From positions 15,442,001 through 15,506,000 of the forward strand of contig NC_068933.1 in the NCBI RefSeq assembly GCF_023091745.1: a DNA stretch of 64,000 nucleotides. The letters run 5' to 3'. Position 1 is the stretch's first letter, and each line of letters opens with the position of its first letter. The notes below the pieces were generated by a model, which was given only the letters and a program-made list of their open reading frames with translations, was not told the origin of the DNA and did no database searches. Shown in pieces: positions 46,266-57,613 of the stretch. Both the position numbers and the translations under genes were made by a program. The DNA is from Budorcas taxicolor (lineage: Eukaryota; Chordata; Mammalia; Artiodactyla; Bovidae).

Positions 46266-47144
46266 AAGCAATATCGTAACAAATTTATTAAAGACTTTAA
46301 AAATGGTCCACATTAAAAAAAACCAAAAACTTAAAAAAAAATTTTTTTTAAAGAGATCGTTCCTCTGACTCGGCATTTCTCTGAAATTTCTGATTAAATA
46401 GATAACAGTACACACAGCCCAAAGACAGAAGCAATTTGTCAACATCTCATGCTGACATGTGTGAGATAATCTCAAATCTGATTTTGATATTGTGGAGTGA
46501 ACTTGATGTTTCATTGGACCGAGAGGAGGAAAAGCAAAATAACATGCAGTTTCCCAGGGAGTTAAGGCAAAGCTTAGGCCTCTAAACAGAGACATAACCA
46601 CCTGAGACACCCAGCGTCATGTAGGGGCAAAGCAATAATGCCAGCTGCTGGGTGATCCAACAGTGACTGTGTCATGCCCGTAAATCAGCTGTCCCCAATC
46701 TGTAGGCTTCAAGCCCCTGGGGATAAAGGGTAATTTCAAGGAGTTCATAAAACATATCTAAATTGAGCTTGATGATAAATGATACCTATACATACACAAA
46801 ACATACATAACACAAATGCATATACATAATACTTTTATTGTGTGTAGCAGCTACATAAATATACTGTCAATGTTAGCGTTTTATTTTCTCAATCAAGAGA
46901 TACTAAAAATTTTTCATTACAGAGATCTGTAGAATGTTTTGGCTCAGAAAAATGACTCTCATGTGAAAATGCTGGAATATACAGCAAAACCATATTCCAT
47001 TCCTAAGACATAACACTCTTCCGTCTCTGAAGCATGATGACGCACCTGTGAAAATGGTTAAACACTCGAGTTTGCATTTGGTTTTAATTGTCCTCTCTTT
47101 TTGTATGTGTTTGCACATACTAAGTCAGGACCTCATATGTATAT
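46266..47144. other. Anonymous DNA with A/T homopolymers
   Basis: A run of A-rich words followed by T8 lies at 46313-46350. 46680-46760 faintly resembles a hAT-type MER repeat (ccccaatctgtaggcttcaa) but is too diverged to call. No gene seen. Confidence 0.4.
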
Positions 47145-47353
47145 ATGTGCTAGTGTGCTCAGTCTGACTCTTTGTGACCCCATGGACGGTAGCCCACCAG
47201 GCTCCTCCGTCCATGGGATTTTCCAGGCAAGAATACTGGAGCCGGTTTCCATTTCCTTCTCCAGAGGATCTTCCAGCCCAGGGACTGAATCCACATTCCT
47301 GCAGTTCTTGTATTGAGGGTGGACTCTTCACTCACTGAGCCATCAGGGAAACC
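47145..47353 (-). mobile_element. Bov-tA-type SINE
   Basis: From tatgtgctagtgtgctcagt to gagccatcagggaaacc. The tRNA part is diverged (cattcctgcagttcttgtat). No duplication identified. Confidence 0.93.
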
Positions 47354-49256
47354 TGATCGCATGTGAATCACCAGTCCAAGACCACAAGGGCAAGACAGAT
47401 AGCATAGTCAGGGTCGTTAAACAAAGATCAGTGTTCTCTGCTGTCAGAAGAATAAACATAGGCTCACCTGGGCCCAGCAGAGGGAGAATGACCCTCTGCC
47501 TCAGCTGCATATTCTTTCTGAGCCCAGGGTAATAGTCCAAGTGATTTCAGGACAAGGCTAATTTAGAACAAGTCTCACTGGCCTCACCATTCTCACTCCG
47601 TTTTACTCTCAGATAAGAACAGAGCAAAGTAAATATCAAAGTTATTCCAGGAAAAAGCTGGGAGACTTGATTTAAAATGCTCAGACATCTCAAGGTCAAG
47701 AGCATGTGTGGAAACTGGAGTGAAGCTGTATCGTCTGCACTGTGATGGCTGAGTGTGGACCGTGGCCGTTATCCTCAAACAAATGCTTTGGAGGAAGGGC
47801 CCCTGAAGGGGAGACAGGAGGATGTCAGCTTAGTTTATGGCCAGTGTCCACACGTGGAATACAAAAGTGATGTCATATGTATAGATGCAAGAAATTATTG
47901 CTGTTTGCTCTCACAAGCAATGATTTGTTTTATACATCTCCAGAATTATTCAATACTATTGAATTGGAACTCCATCCAAAATTGAAACAACTTTTGTTAT
48001 TTATTTATTGATGCTTATTTGAACCAACCCCTTTAAAGACAGTGGAAAGTTAATTATAAATATTTGTGAAGATATTTGAGTCTGAACCAGAAAATTTTAA
48101 ATCACTTTTGGCAAGGCTATTTTTTGGTCTGAAATAAATATTGCAGTTATTTATAAAGTTGTCATTCATAAACCATTGCTTAAGAATATGCCTACTATAG
48201 CAAGCTATAAAGAAATAACCATCAATGAATCAATGAATGAAATATGCCCATTCTTCATATGTTTCTACACCTATCTGGGATTGTATGCAGAACTCTGATT
48301 CATATGAATATGATAATATTATATCTGTATTGATATGAAAAGGCAAAGATCTTTCTTCTAATAAATAATTTTTTATTATTATTACACCCCAAATCCCCAC
48401 TTGAGAGGAAAAATTTACATAGAATTATGGAATATGTGGAATTTATGTGGAGGATTTGTGGTTCATCCATTCCTTTAGACACTCACTCGTCATTGTTGGT
48501 TGAAACCAGACCATGGGATAGTGGAGGTTCAGATCAAATTTCCTTTGCAGTCTGTTTCCCAGCATTGCCTTTTGGTGTTATAATGTTAATTTTTGTGGTG
48601 AGAAACTATAAGAAGTAGTATATGTGTACATACATAGTTTTGGAAGTTTCTCAACTTCATATGTAAAGATATACACTATATGACTATATATAAGTATATA
48701 CAATTATATATAGAGATCTCCACCAGTGTATGCCAATGCCAGTATATACCTACTCTTTCACTGAGAGCCCTGTGATCTAAAATTCCATGCAAAAAAAACA
48801 TTTTACTCAATTAATGAAAGAGTAAAATATTGAGTGACATCACATATAAGATTTTACTTGCTATGAAATGCTTAGAGTGTGGCTGTGTAATACAGCCTAA
48901 TTCAATAGAGTCCATATGTCTCAGCACTTAGCTGAACCGATGAGAGATTTAACAGTCTTTAGTGAAAGTTGGGGTGACTAACATCCACTAATACCACACT
49001 GTTCAATTTATTGTTGCTCTAGAACACATTTTAAAATCTGGGCTAATCCTCTTTCATTTTCTTTTTTCTCTCCAAATATTTTTTCCTATTATTTTATCTC
49101 ACCCTTTTAGTTTACTCATGGCTGGAATGGCCTGTTCTATTATCTCTTTGTATGGTTTCTTTAAGTCTGCTTTGCCCAGGGAAGTCCAGTTTATGCCTGT
49201 TGTCCCAGCATATTATTTCATTCTCAGGAGTGTCCAGATTCAGATGATGAAGTATA
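47354..49256. other. Anonymous AT-rich DNA
   Basis: No gene recognised in 1.9 kb free of young repeats. 48655-48720 is TA-rich. 49098-49250 could be a very old L2 remnant that the MITE at 49259 interrupts; this is weak. Confidence 0.35.
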
Positions 49257-49586
49257 TACAGAAAGTCCCCTACATACGAACCTTCAAGTTGGGAACTTTC
49301 CAAGATGGGACTCCGTGGCCAGCCCCCGTGTGCCAGCTATTGAACTGTACTACTGTACTTTTCAAGGTCCTGTACTAAAAGATCAAACATGCTTATTTTC
49401 TGTGTTTTTATGTATGTATTATTTGTGTCAAAAGTATTATAAACCTGTCACAGTACTATATACCTGTAATATACACGAACTAGGTCTACTCTGAGTGTGT
49501 TCATAAATCCAACTTGTAAGTTCAACTAATTTAGCTAGGTACCCAACCAACACAATACCTAGTTCATATGAAGGGAACTTACTGTA
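49257..49586. mobile_element. Tigger/pogo-like MITE with TA target
   Basis: The element 49259-49584 (326 bp) is flanked by TA on both sides. Left end cagaaagtcccctacatacg; the right end read in reverse is cagtaagttcccttcatatg, a clear pair of imperfect terminal inverted repeats (most of the first 22 bases match). The CAG...CTG termini with a TA duplication are those of pogo/Tigger-class Tc1/mariner elements. No transposase frame, so non-autonomous. The interior is AT-rich with gtactgtactt-type words. Confidence 0.82.
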
Positions 49587-51123
49587 GTTCCCAGTTCTGT
49601 CCATTTTGTTCTTGCCCACAGCGCTCGCCATGCCCTGACTTTCCTGCCTCCCGGGGTCTACCCAGCTTCATCGCCTATTCTGTTCTATCCTCCTGTATCC
49701 GTTCTTCCTCTGCCACCGTCTCCACTGTACAGTCCCAGTGAATGTCCCCCTTCTGCTTTAAATGGCCTAAAGCACGTATGCTGAATAAATTAGCTAATCA
49801 GTTCTCATATGTTTTCCTCAAAATGTTTCACATTTATTTTGTCAAAATTCAAGAAACATCTCTATTGAGATTTTCTGCTTCATTGGTCGGGATATTAGTA
49901 TTATTGTTGGTTTTGGCCCAATAATAAAAATGTCTATAGTGGAACTTTTGTCTTGATTTCTAGTCCTATTAATGTCTTTGTGAGGCAAAATAAATTAATA
50001 AAGAACTAAAATTTGACATAATTAATGATATAAATTATCTGTTTAATTCTCAAAAAGTCTTTTTTTTTTGAATAACTGATTTCGTTTCTACTTGGAGATC
50101 AAGTATATCACTTTAAAAAAATTGGTAGTAATATGGTCATAAAAACATTTGGTATACTTTATCTTTTCTCAACTGAAGTAAATAAAAGTTTGGTTCAAGT
50201 GGGACAAACCCTTTAGGTTATGCAGAGTGTTAAAATATAACTCCTATCCATATGTCTTAATAGTCTGGAATGCTATTTATTTGATATACTTTATAATCAT
50301 CTAAAGATGGCCACTTTCCATCTTTAAGAGTTTATACTTAGTCAAAGTAGGAGAGGATGGAGTGTATCCAAAATGAGAAGCTGAACCTAGATGGAAAAAA
50401 CCATGATTACCACTGAGATCCTAGCAGCTGCTTTTTTTTTTTAAAGTCCTCCATTTCACCATGTTGATTTTAAAGAAAAATAAACTTAGGGCTTTTTTTG
50501 CTCTGGAGATTAGCACGAAAAAAACTTGACCCACTGACTAAGCACTTGATAGCACAAACACTTTGAAATGTTAGACAACACATAAAAGCATCAAGCACTA
50601 ACCTTTCAGGATTGAGTGTTACCAAATAAACAGCCGGATACTGCTGGCATTAACACCTATTATTGTGTTGCATTAGTTTTATGGATACAATAAACCCTCC
50701 TGGATGATGAACATTTTGTAATTCAAAGAATGACTCATGGAAAAATATAGCTTTCATTTACTAAAGTGCTGTAGGATTGGATTTAGAAATGTCTTGCTGT
50801 GTTGAAATTGATTCAATTTGAATGGCAATCCAAAAACTACAATAAACATTAAAAATGTACGAGTATGTTTTGCTTCCTTTGTCTATTTGGGAAAACAGAA
50901 GCAAACAAATATAATTATGTTCCTGGGACCCACTACATAGTTATATCTTATTACATAAGCAAGCATTATCTAAAACAGTCATGATATCACTTCTGTTTGT
51001 GCAACAAATAAACATAAATAAAATAAAGTCAGTTTCTAAAAGGTGTTAGATGGCATCCAATAAAGCATCGCAACTAAAGTTCATTCTGTCAAAAACTTTT
51101 TTGAATGTTTGTATATCTTGATT
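49587..51123. other. Repeat-free DNA, candidate conserved noncoding block
   Basis: No gene or repeat seen. 50480-50930 has even base composition, no simple repeats and several factor-type words (tgactcat at about 50730, attca/taatt words). That is the look of conserved noncoding sequence, but conservation cannot be judged from one genome. Confidence 0.3.
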
Positions 51124-51342
51124 TGGGTTTCCCTGGCGGCTCAGTGGTAAAGAATCCACCTGCCGATGCGAAAGATGCAGATTTGATCCCTAGGTTGGGA
51201 AGATCCCCTGGAAAAGGAAATGGCAATCTGCTCCAGTATTCTTGCCTGGGAAATCCGATAGACAGAGGAGCCTGGTGGGTTATGGCCCATGGGTTTACAA
51301 AGAGTTGGACACGACTTAGCAACTAAACAGCACCAACACCTG
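51124..51342 (+). mobile_element. Bov-tA-type SINE
   Basis: gggtttccctggcggctcag to agcaccaacacc. B-box word degenerate (gatttgatccc). It lies just 19 bp left of the BovB complex. Confidence 0.94.
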
Positions 51343-51753
51343 ATGGGACAACATCTGGATTTTTTGTTGTGTTTAGTCACTAAGTCATGTCCGACTCTTT
51401 GTGACCCCATGGACTGCAGCATACAAGGCTCCTCTGTCCTTCACCATCTCTTGGAGCTTGCTCAAACTCCATGTCCATTGAGTCAGTGAAGCCATCCAAC
51501 CATCTCATCCTCTGTCGTCCCCTTCTCCTCCTGCCCTCAATCTTTCCCAGCATCAGGATCTTTATCTCCTTGCTATCCAGGGGACTCTCAAGAGTCTTCT
51601 TCGGCACCACAGTTTCAAAGCATCAGTTCTTCAGCACTCAGCCTTCTTTATGGTCCAGCTCTCACATCTGCACATGACTTCTGGAAAAACCATAGCTTTG
51701 ACCATACAGATCTTTGTTGGCAAAGTGATGTCTCTGCTTTTTAATATGCTGTC

Positions 51754-52273
51754 TAGGTTTATCCACTGCAGATGGTGACTGCAGCTATGAAATTAAAAGA
51801 CGCTTGCTCCTTGGAAGAAAAGCTATGACCAACCTAGACAGCGTGTATGGATGTGAGAGTTGGACCATAAAGAAAGCTGAGTGCCAAAGAATTAATGCTT
51901 TTGAACTGTGATGTTGGAGAAGTTTCTTGAGAGTCCCTTGGACTGCAAGGAGATCAAACCAGTCAATCCTAAAGGAAATCAGTCCTGAATATTCATTGGA
52001 AGGACTGATGCTGAAGCTGAAACTCCAATACTTAGGCCACCTGATGTGAAAGACTGACTTCTTAGAAAAGACCCTGATGCTGGGAAAGATTGAAGGCAGA
52101 AGGAGAAGGGGATGACAGAGGATGGGATGATTGGATGGCATCACCGACTCGATGGACATGCGTTTGAGCAAGCTCTGGGGGTTGGTAGTGGACAGGGAAA
52201 CCTGGCATGCTGCAGTCCACGGGGCTGCAAAGAGTTGGACCCAACTGAGCAACTGAACTGACTTATTAGGTTT
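51754..52273 (+). mobile_element. BovB 3' fragment inserted in BovB
   Basis: Plus-strand BovB, body 51761-52266, from gatggtgactgcagctatga to the gagcaactgaactgac tail, flanked by the 7-bp duplication taggttt (51754-51760 and 52267-52273). About 80 bases are missing at about 51843, where 'cctagacagc' joins 'gtatggatgtgag'. Its right four-fifths is the inverted counterpart of the outer copy's 51361-51750, forming a long imperfect palindrome. Confidence 0.92.
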
Positions 52274-52406
52274 GTCATTGCTTTCTTCCAAGGAGCAAGC
52301 ATCTTTTAATTTTGTAGATGCAGTCACCATCCACAATGATTATGGAGCACAAGAAAATAAAATCTGCCACTGCTTCCACTTTTCCCCCATCTATTTGCCA
52401 TGAAGT

Positions 52407-52627
52407 AATGGGACTGTTGGGCTTCCCTTGTGGCTCAGCTGGTAAAGAATCTGCCTGCAATGCAGAAGACCTGGGTTCGATCCTTGGGTTGGGAAGAGCC
52501 CCTAGAGAAGAGAAAGGTTACCCACTCCAGTATTCTGGCCTAGAGAATTCCATGGACTGTATAGTCCATGGGGTTGCAAAGAGTCAGACACAACTGAATG
52601 ACTTTCACTTCACCTCAATGGAACTGT
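52407..52627 (+). mobile_element. Bov-tA-type SINE nested in BovB
   Basis: SINE 52418-52616 (tgggcttcccttgtggctca to actttcacttcacctc). Duplication aatgggactgt (52407-52417) and aatggaactgt (52617-52627), one mismatch in 11. B box intact (ggttcgatcc at about 52474). Confidence 0.94.
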
Positions 52628-52731
52628 ATGCCATGATCTTAGTTTTCTGAATGTTGAGTTTCAAGCCACCTTTTTCACTGTCCTCTTTCACCCTCATCAA
52701 AAGGCTCTTTAGTTTCTCTTCATTTTTTGCG

Positions 52732-54059
52732 TTAGAGGAGTTCTTTAAAGTATCTGATAAAGTCATATCTAAGGATTCACCAAGTGATTCTTTGAAGATA
52801 ATTCTAAATCAATACAGTTAGACAGAATCAGTTTAAACTCAGAATCTGTACTTTGCTTTTATCTGATCTCAAGAATGGAATTAAAAGCCTTAAGCAATCA
52901 CCTACCACTAATGGTTTTCTCATTTCTTCTTGAGGATTTAATTAGATCAGACTCTAAGGAGCATAAAGACTTGTTGGTCATCCCAGCAAGGCAGCAGTTA
53001 GAGGAAATGATTTCTTAACAGCAAGAAATCTTTCTTTGGGATCTTAAAACTAGAGTAGATTCTCATCATTCTGGATTTTAGGATGCATGAATGACTTCTC
53101 AAAGACTCATTCATTGCAGTGGTTTACTTTGAATGCATTCCCAGAAAAATATTTTTTTGAGTTCTGAAGGTTAAATTTTTAAAAAGTTCACACAGCAAAC
53201 ATAACTTAATCTTCCCCTATGGGAGATGGTTAACTCTAAATCACACTGAATTTAATTGTAGCAGGTCCTCATAAAACCATACACCTTTTTCAAGGTTTTC
53301 AACATACATACCTTCCAATATGTATAACTGTTTATATACAGAAATTAACAAAGAAAGCAAAAGAAAATTTTGAGTGCCAAAATAGATACATCTTAAAGTA
53401 TTCTCTTTTTAGTCTGAAATTCCATGATCCTGTGACTGGGTTGTTTTTACAACAACCTTGATCTTTTTACAACAAGCTTGATCTAATCTTTGCCAAAGTT
53501 GCAACATCCAGCTGTAAGCAAAGAAACACAAGAAATACAAAGATTAGAAAACCGAACTAGAGTGTCCCTTTTTCTCTGGGCAATTTAAAAATCAGTACAT
53601 TTTCTCTCCCTTTAACTTTGGGAAAAGAAAAATAATACTGTATCATTGCATTTGGTTGCAACACTAAATCTCAGTTGAAAAAAAGTGGTATAGTACCATT
53701 TTCCCATTCCAGTGTAATATCTATATATAGATCATCTTCAATATTCCACTCTTTCTTGAAAGTATGCTTTGATAATCCGGTCAACAGAGGTGCCATTCTA
53801 ATATGTTACCTTAGAGAAGCCACAGGTAACTTTGCTGTATAACAAGTTACATAGTCACACAGCGGAATGTTATTCAGCAGCTGGTTCAGAGTTTGATGGT
53901 TTATAAACTGTGCAAATATCTGAGATTTGGAGATGAAAGATACTATTATGTTATTACCATGAATGTACCATTGTTTAAAATACTGTGGTATAACCCAGGC
54001 CTGCAAGAATCTATTAAGTTAACATTATGCATTCTTTGGGTTTTGAGGTTTCTGAAACT
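52732..54059. other. Anonymous AT-rich DNA with 20-bp tandem duplication
   Basis: No gene seen. The unit tttttacaacaaccttgatc (53444-53463) is followed directly by a copy differing at one base (53464-53483). Confidence 0.6.
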
Positions 54060-54560
54060 CATCTATCATTCAGTGCCAATTGACATTTATAAATACCACA
54101 AAGGCCAACGATCAGGCGGCTTTGTTTCATTTCTCTGCCGCTCCCTCTCCCTCTTCCTTTTCCACCGTCTTCCTGACCTCTGTCACCAATCATGACTTCT
54201 TTACAGTCATCAGTGTTGAAATGTTTATACACAATCGATTTGTAATTAATTGGAAATGACTTTATGGGGCGGTCTGATGCCCGCTGGTAAAGGAAAGCCT
54301 GGGTTATGTCTAATGGGTTTCTTTCCACCTCGTTCAGCTATAACGTGTGACGAAAAGATTGTAAATGAAGATGGACTGTGTAATGAATTACGGCTCTCCA
54401 GATGGACATGAAGGACAGGGGAACAAAAGGCTTTCGTCTGAAAGGATGCTCCGTAGAACAAAGTCACAGGTACCACTTTTCAATTTTTCACATGATTTTG
54501 AAAGGTTCTTTGGCCTTTATACCACTTTCAACAAAAATTTTATGTAATCAAGAGAACCAA
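54060..54560. other. Unique block with enhancer-like composition
   Basis: Free of repeats. It contains aatcgatttgtaattaattg (54232-54251), then a CpG-bearing stretch ggggcggtctgatgcccgct (54267-54286). A 60-codon plus frame starts at 54365; the next in-frame ATG, at 54371, has a favourable context (AAGATGG). A donor-like cacag/gtacc lies at 54467-54476. The encoded MDCVMNYGSPDGHEG matches nothing I recognise. It could be a conserved regulatory element or an alternative first exon, or neither. Confidence 0.3.
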
Positions 54561-54989
54561 ATGAGTGACAGTTTTAAGAGAGATCTGAATGGAGGGTTTA
54601 TTTTCCAAGCAACTTTAGCTGTGTTCCGTTTCATCTCCCATGAGTCTGCTTCTAAGAACCTTCACATGTGCTCCATACGTGTTTTATCTAACACCTTGCA
54701 AAGCATTTTCTTAAAATGTAAGTCTTGGCAATATTTTGCCTATTGACTCAAAGCCTAAAGTGATAATTAACTCAGAAGACCATTATGATGTATGGAAAAA
54801 TCATTGCGCGTTGGAAAAAAGCCAACAAAGAGACATTATTTAGTGAGACAGTGTAGAACCAGAAGAGTAAAGATAGATGGGTTGGACTGCAATCTCACAC
54901 TGACATTTGATGTCTATTTATTTACTTTTCATTTTTACATTTCTTTCTTTGCCCTTCCTTCCTGCCTCCCTCCCTTTTGCTCCCTCCTC
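54561..54989. other. Anonymous DNA
   Basis: No gene recognised. T/C-rich at 54910-54990 (cttccttcctgcctccctcc). Confidence 0.45.
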
Positions 54990-55560
54990 TTTTAGAAATA
55001 TTTATTAAGAATTTCCTACGTGCTAGACTTATACTTTCATACATTGGAGAAGGAAATGGCAACCCACTCCAGTATTCTTGCCTGGAGAATCCCAGGGATG
55101 GGGGAGCCTGGTGGGCTGCCGTCTATGGGGTCACACAGAGCCGGACATGACTGAAGTGACTTAGCAGCAGCAGACTTATACCAGAGAGAAAAAATTAATA
55201 GGTCCTGATGAACAGGCTTTAGGGTCTATTGGAGAGAGACATTAATCAAATAATTGTTTCATTGAAAATGTATGATTGCAGAGCAAAATATATATTCCAA
55301 ATGAAAAGAACATAGCTCTATAATAGGGTTAAACAAACAAAAACAAACAAATCTAACGCTGATAGCTTAGAATGTTTGACATCTGGACGTCTTGTATGAG
55401 GAGCAGCATTTGCGCTGGAATATGAAATATGTGGAATTAGCTCAATGAAAGGAGGATGGAGGAAAAAGTAGCATAGGCAAAGATCCTGTGATGGGAGGCT
55501 TATATGAACTGTGTACCAGAGAGCAGAGTGAAATGGTCAGTGGTTTAAAAAGAGATTGGA
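54990..55560 (-). mobile_element. L2 LINE fragment split by a SINE
   Basis: The plus-strand wording ttagaaatatttattaagaa, then 'ttcctacgtgctagac', is the complement of the L2 terminus. It resumes after the SINE with ccagagagaaaaaattaata and continues to 'tgtgtaccagagagcag'. Old and diverged. Confidence 0.7.
55025..55181 (+). mobile_element. Half BOV-A2 SINE with TSD
   Basis: Only the linker end and second unit are present (55035-55171, tttcatacattggagaagga to ttagcagcagc). Perfect 10-bp duplication agacttatac (55025-55034 and 55172-55181). A true 5'-truncated insertion, not a later deletion. Confidence 0.93.
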
Positions 55561-55946
55561 TAAGGAGTGTGAAAAGGTGCTCAATATAGTCGTAAAGAAA
55601 ATGCAGATCAAAATGACAATGAAGTATAACCTCATGGCTGTTATAACAAAATTAGGTAAGTTTTGGTGAGGATGTAGAGAAATTGCAGCAGCTGTGCACT
55701 GTTGGTAGGAAGGTAGAATGGTATAGGCACTCTGGAAAAGAGTACAGGAGTTCCTCAGAAATTAACAATTGAACTATCATATGATCCAGCAATCCCACTT
55801 CTGCATGTAAATCCAAAAGGATAAAAATCAAGATACCAAAGCGACATCTACATACCTATGTCATTTGCAGCACGATTCACAACAGCCGAGATATGGAAAC
55901 AATCTCACTGTTGAGAAAGATGATGAAGAAAAGATAGCATGTATAA

Positions 55947-56040
55947 TGGAATGCAGGCATGCTCAGTCGCTCAGTCACGCCTGACCCTTTGTGACCCCAT
56001 GGACTGTAGCCCGCCAGAGCTTCTCTGTCCGTGGAATGTA
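55947..56040 (-). mobile_element. Short Bov SINE/BovB tail fragment nested in L1
   Basis: 76 bp of the shared Bov tail unit (55956-56031: ggcatgctcagtcgctcagt to ttctctgtcc). Target words tggaatgca (55947-55955) and tggaatgta (56032-56040). Too short to tell a SINE from BovB as source. Confidence 0.85.
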
Positions 56041-56346
56041 TTCAGTCTTAACAAAGAAGGAAATCCTACCATTTGCAACAGCATGGATGAAGCTAGAGTA
56101 CATTATGCAGATGAAATAAGCTCGTCATAGAAGGACAAATGTTGCCTGACTTCACTTATATACGATATCTAAAGTAGAGAATGGAATGGTGGTTACCAGG
56201 GACCTGGGGGGATGGGAAGAGAAATGGGGAATATTTGCTCAATGGGTATAAAGCTTCTCATATGCAAAATGAATATGGTCTAAAGACCTGCTGTGCAACA
56301 CAGTGCCTATAGTTAATACTGCACTGTGCACGTTAAAATATCATAA

Positions 56347-56480
56347 GGGGACTTCCTGGTAGTTCAGTTGTTAGCACTCCATGCTTCCACTACAGGGTGC
56401 AACACGTCCAATCCCTGATTGGGGAATTAAGATCACACCAGCTGTGCAGTGCAGCCAAAAAAAAAAAAATATTAAAAAAA
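56347..56480 (+). mobile_element. CHR-2-type SINE nested in L1
   Basis: ggacttcctggtagttcagt through a degenerate B box to gctgtgcagtgcagccaaaa, A-tail (about 56457-56469) and AT-rich end. Inserted in the 3' UTR of the surrounding L1. Confidence 0.88.
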
Positions 56481-56695
56481 AAATATATATATATATATTG
56501 AGGCTAGAACTCATGTTAAATGTTCTTACTACAGTGAAACACGGAAGAACACACAGTTTTGGAGGTGACACATGTATTTAGTGTCTTGATTGGGCGATGG
56601 TGTCATAGATGTAGACATATGTCCAAACTCATCAAAACTTATGCATTAAATACGTGCAGATTTGTGTTTATCAACTTATATCTCAATAAAGCTAA

Positions 56696-57423
56696 AAAAG
56701 TTAATTAAATGAGGCTGGATAAATAAGGGGAGATCAGATCTCATAAGGGTCTAAAGGGTCATCAAACTGCTGAAGGGTTTCAAATTAGAGAATGCCAAGA
56801 CTCAATTTTTTCACTGTAAAAGGGCCATTAAGTTGCAGTATGAAGAGTGGATGAGATGGAAACAAGAGTGAATGTGGAATAACTAAATGCGGAGGTTATT
56901 TCCGAGTCTAAGCAGAACGAGGTGGACTCCTATCCCTAATTATTGAAACTAAATTAGAAAAATAGGGTCATCACAATGGTCTTTGGTCTGTTTCCCTCTA
57001 GGAAATGTTTGCATAGATATGGCTTCCCCTCTAGGAATTGACCAGAAATCACAGCAGGGAGAATGACTGGCAGAGTTATACTGAACACATCAGGCTTAGT
57101 GCCTGTCATACCCAACATCACTTTCCAGTTAAAGCCACCCAGTCACCTGCTCAGAGAAGTACAGGGAGGCAATTCTTTAGTAATGACTATCAGAGTTGAT
57201 CAGATTGACCTCCCAATTAAAGGTAGTTCTGTTTATGGGCTGATTCTTGAAGTGATCTGGTATGTGAATAGAGTGTTTGATGCCCAAGATATGACACTCC
57301 AAGTACATCTTCCTTCGAATAGTGATTCTCGATTGGAGCAACTGTACTTTCCAGGAGGTATTTTCAGTATCTGGAGATATTCTTTTTAGTCCTAGGCTAG
57401 AGGTATCGGGTATGTAAAGAACA
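56696..57423. other. Anonymous DNA
   Basis: Contains a 108-codon plus frame (57063-57389) with no motif, signal peptide or splice context I can identify. Probably chance. Confidence 0.4.
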
Positions 57424-57472
57424 GTTGTTGTTGTTCAGTCGCCAAGTCTTTGTGACCCCATGGACTGAAGCA
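57424..57472 (-). mobile_element. BovB tail scrap
   Basis: About 50 bp: gttgttgttgttcagtcgcc, then aagtctttgtgaccccatgg. It abuts MER5A on its right. Confidence 0.8.
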
Positions 57473-57475
57473 TGG

Positions 57476-57574
57476 ACAGGGATACTAGTAAACATCCTCC
57501 AAAATGCAGGACAGCCCCACAGCAAAGAATTTTCTGGCCCCAAATATTAACAGTATGGAGGTTGAGAAACGCTG
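57476..57574 (-). mobile_element. MER5A-type hAT MITE fragment
   Basis: aaacatcctccaaaatgcag, gacagccccacagcaaagaa, then 'aacagtatggaggttgagaaacgctg': the terminal 100 bases of the MER5A/B family (hAT-Charlie) on the minus strand. The other end appears lost or replaced by the BovB scrap. Confidence 0.85.
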
Positions 57575-57613
57575 ACTTCCAAGAACTGATGGAGACATCC
57601 ATATTCAGGAATG

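Larger units (their letters stand above)
51361..52731 (-). mobile_element. BovB LINE, outer copy of nested pair
   Basis: Minus-strand BovB reading 3' to 5': tail and C-terminal part at 51361-51760, upstream coding part at 52267-52417 and 52617-52731. It is interrupted twice: by a plus-strand BovB (51761-52266) and by a Bov-tA SINE (52418-52616). Matching words on either side of both interruptions show it was continuous before. The coding frames are broken. Confidence 0.93.
55569..56695 (+). mobile_element. L1M LINE-1 with two nested SINEs
   Basis: ORF2 end and 3' UTR: atgcagatcaaaatgacaat, 'aactatcatatgatccagca', acaacagccgagatatggaa, 'ggaatggtggttaccaggg', then after the second SINE gacacatgtatttagtgtct and a terminal ctcaataaagct (AATAAA at about 56685). 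Interrupted at 55956-56031 and 56347-56480. No frame survives. Confidence 0.9.

Noticed and set aside
46680..46760. Possible hAT-type MER repeat
   Set aside because: Similarity is limited to a few words and no terminal repeats are visible.
57063..57389. 108-codon plus frame without repeat overlap
   Set aside because: No recognisable domain, no signal or membrane segment, no splice or promoter context; within the length expected by chance in 64 kb.
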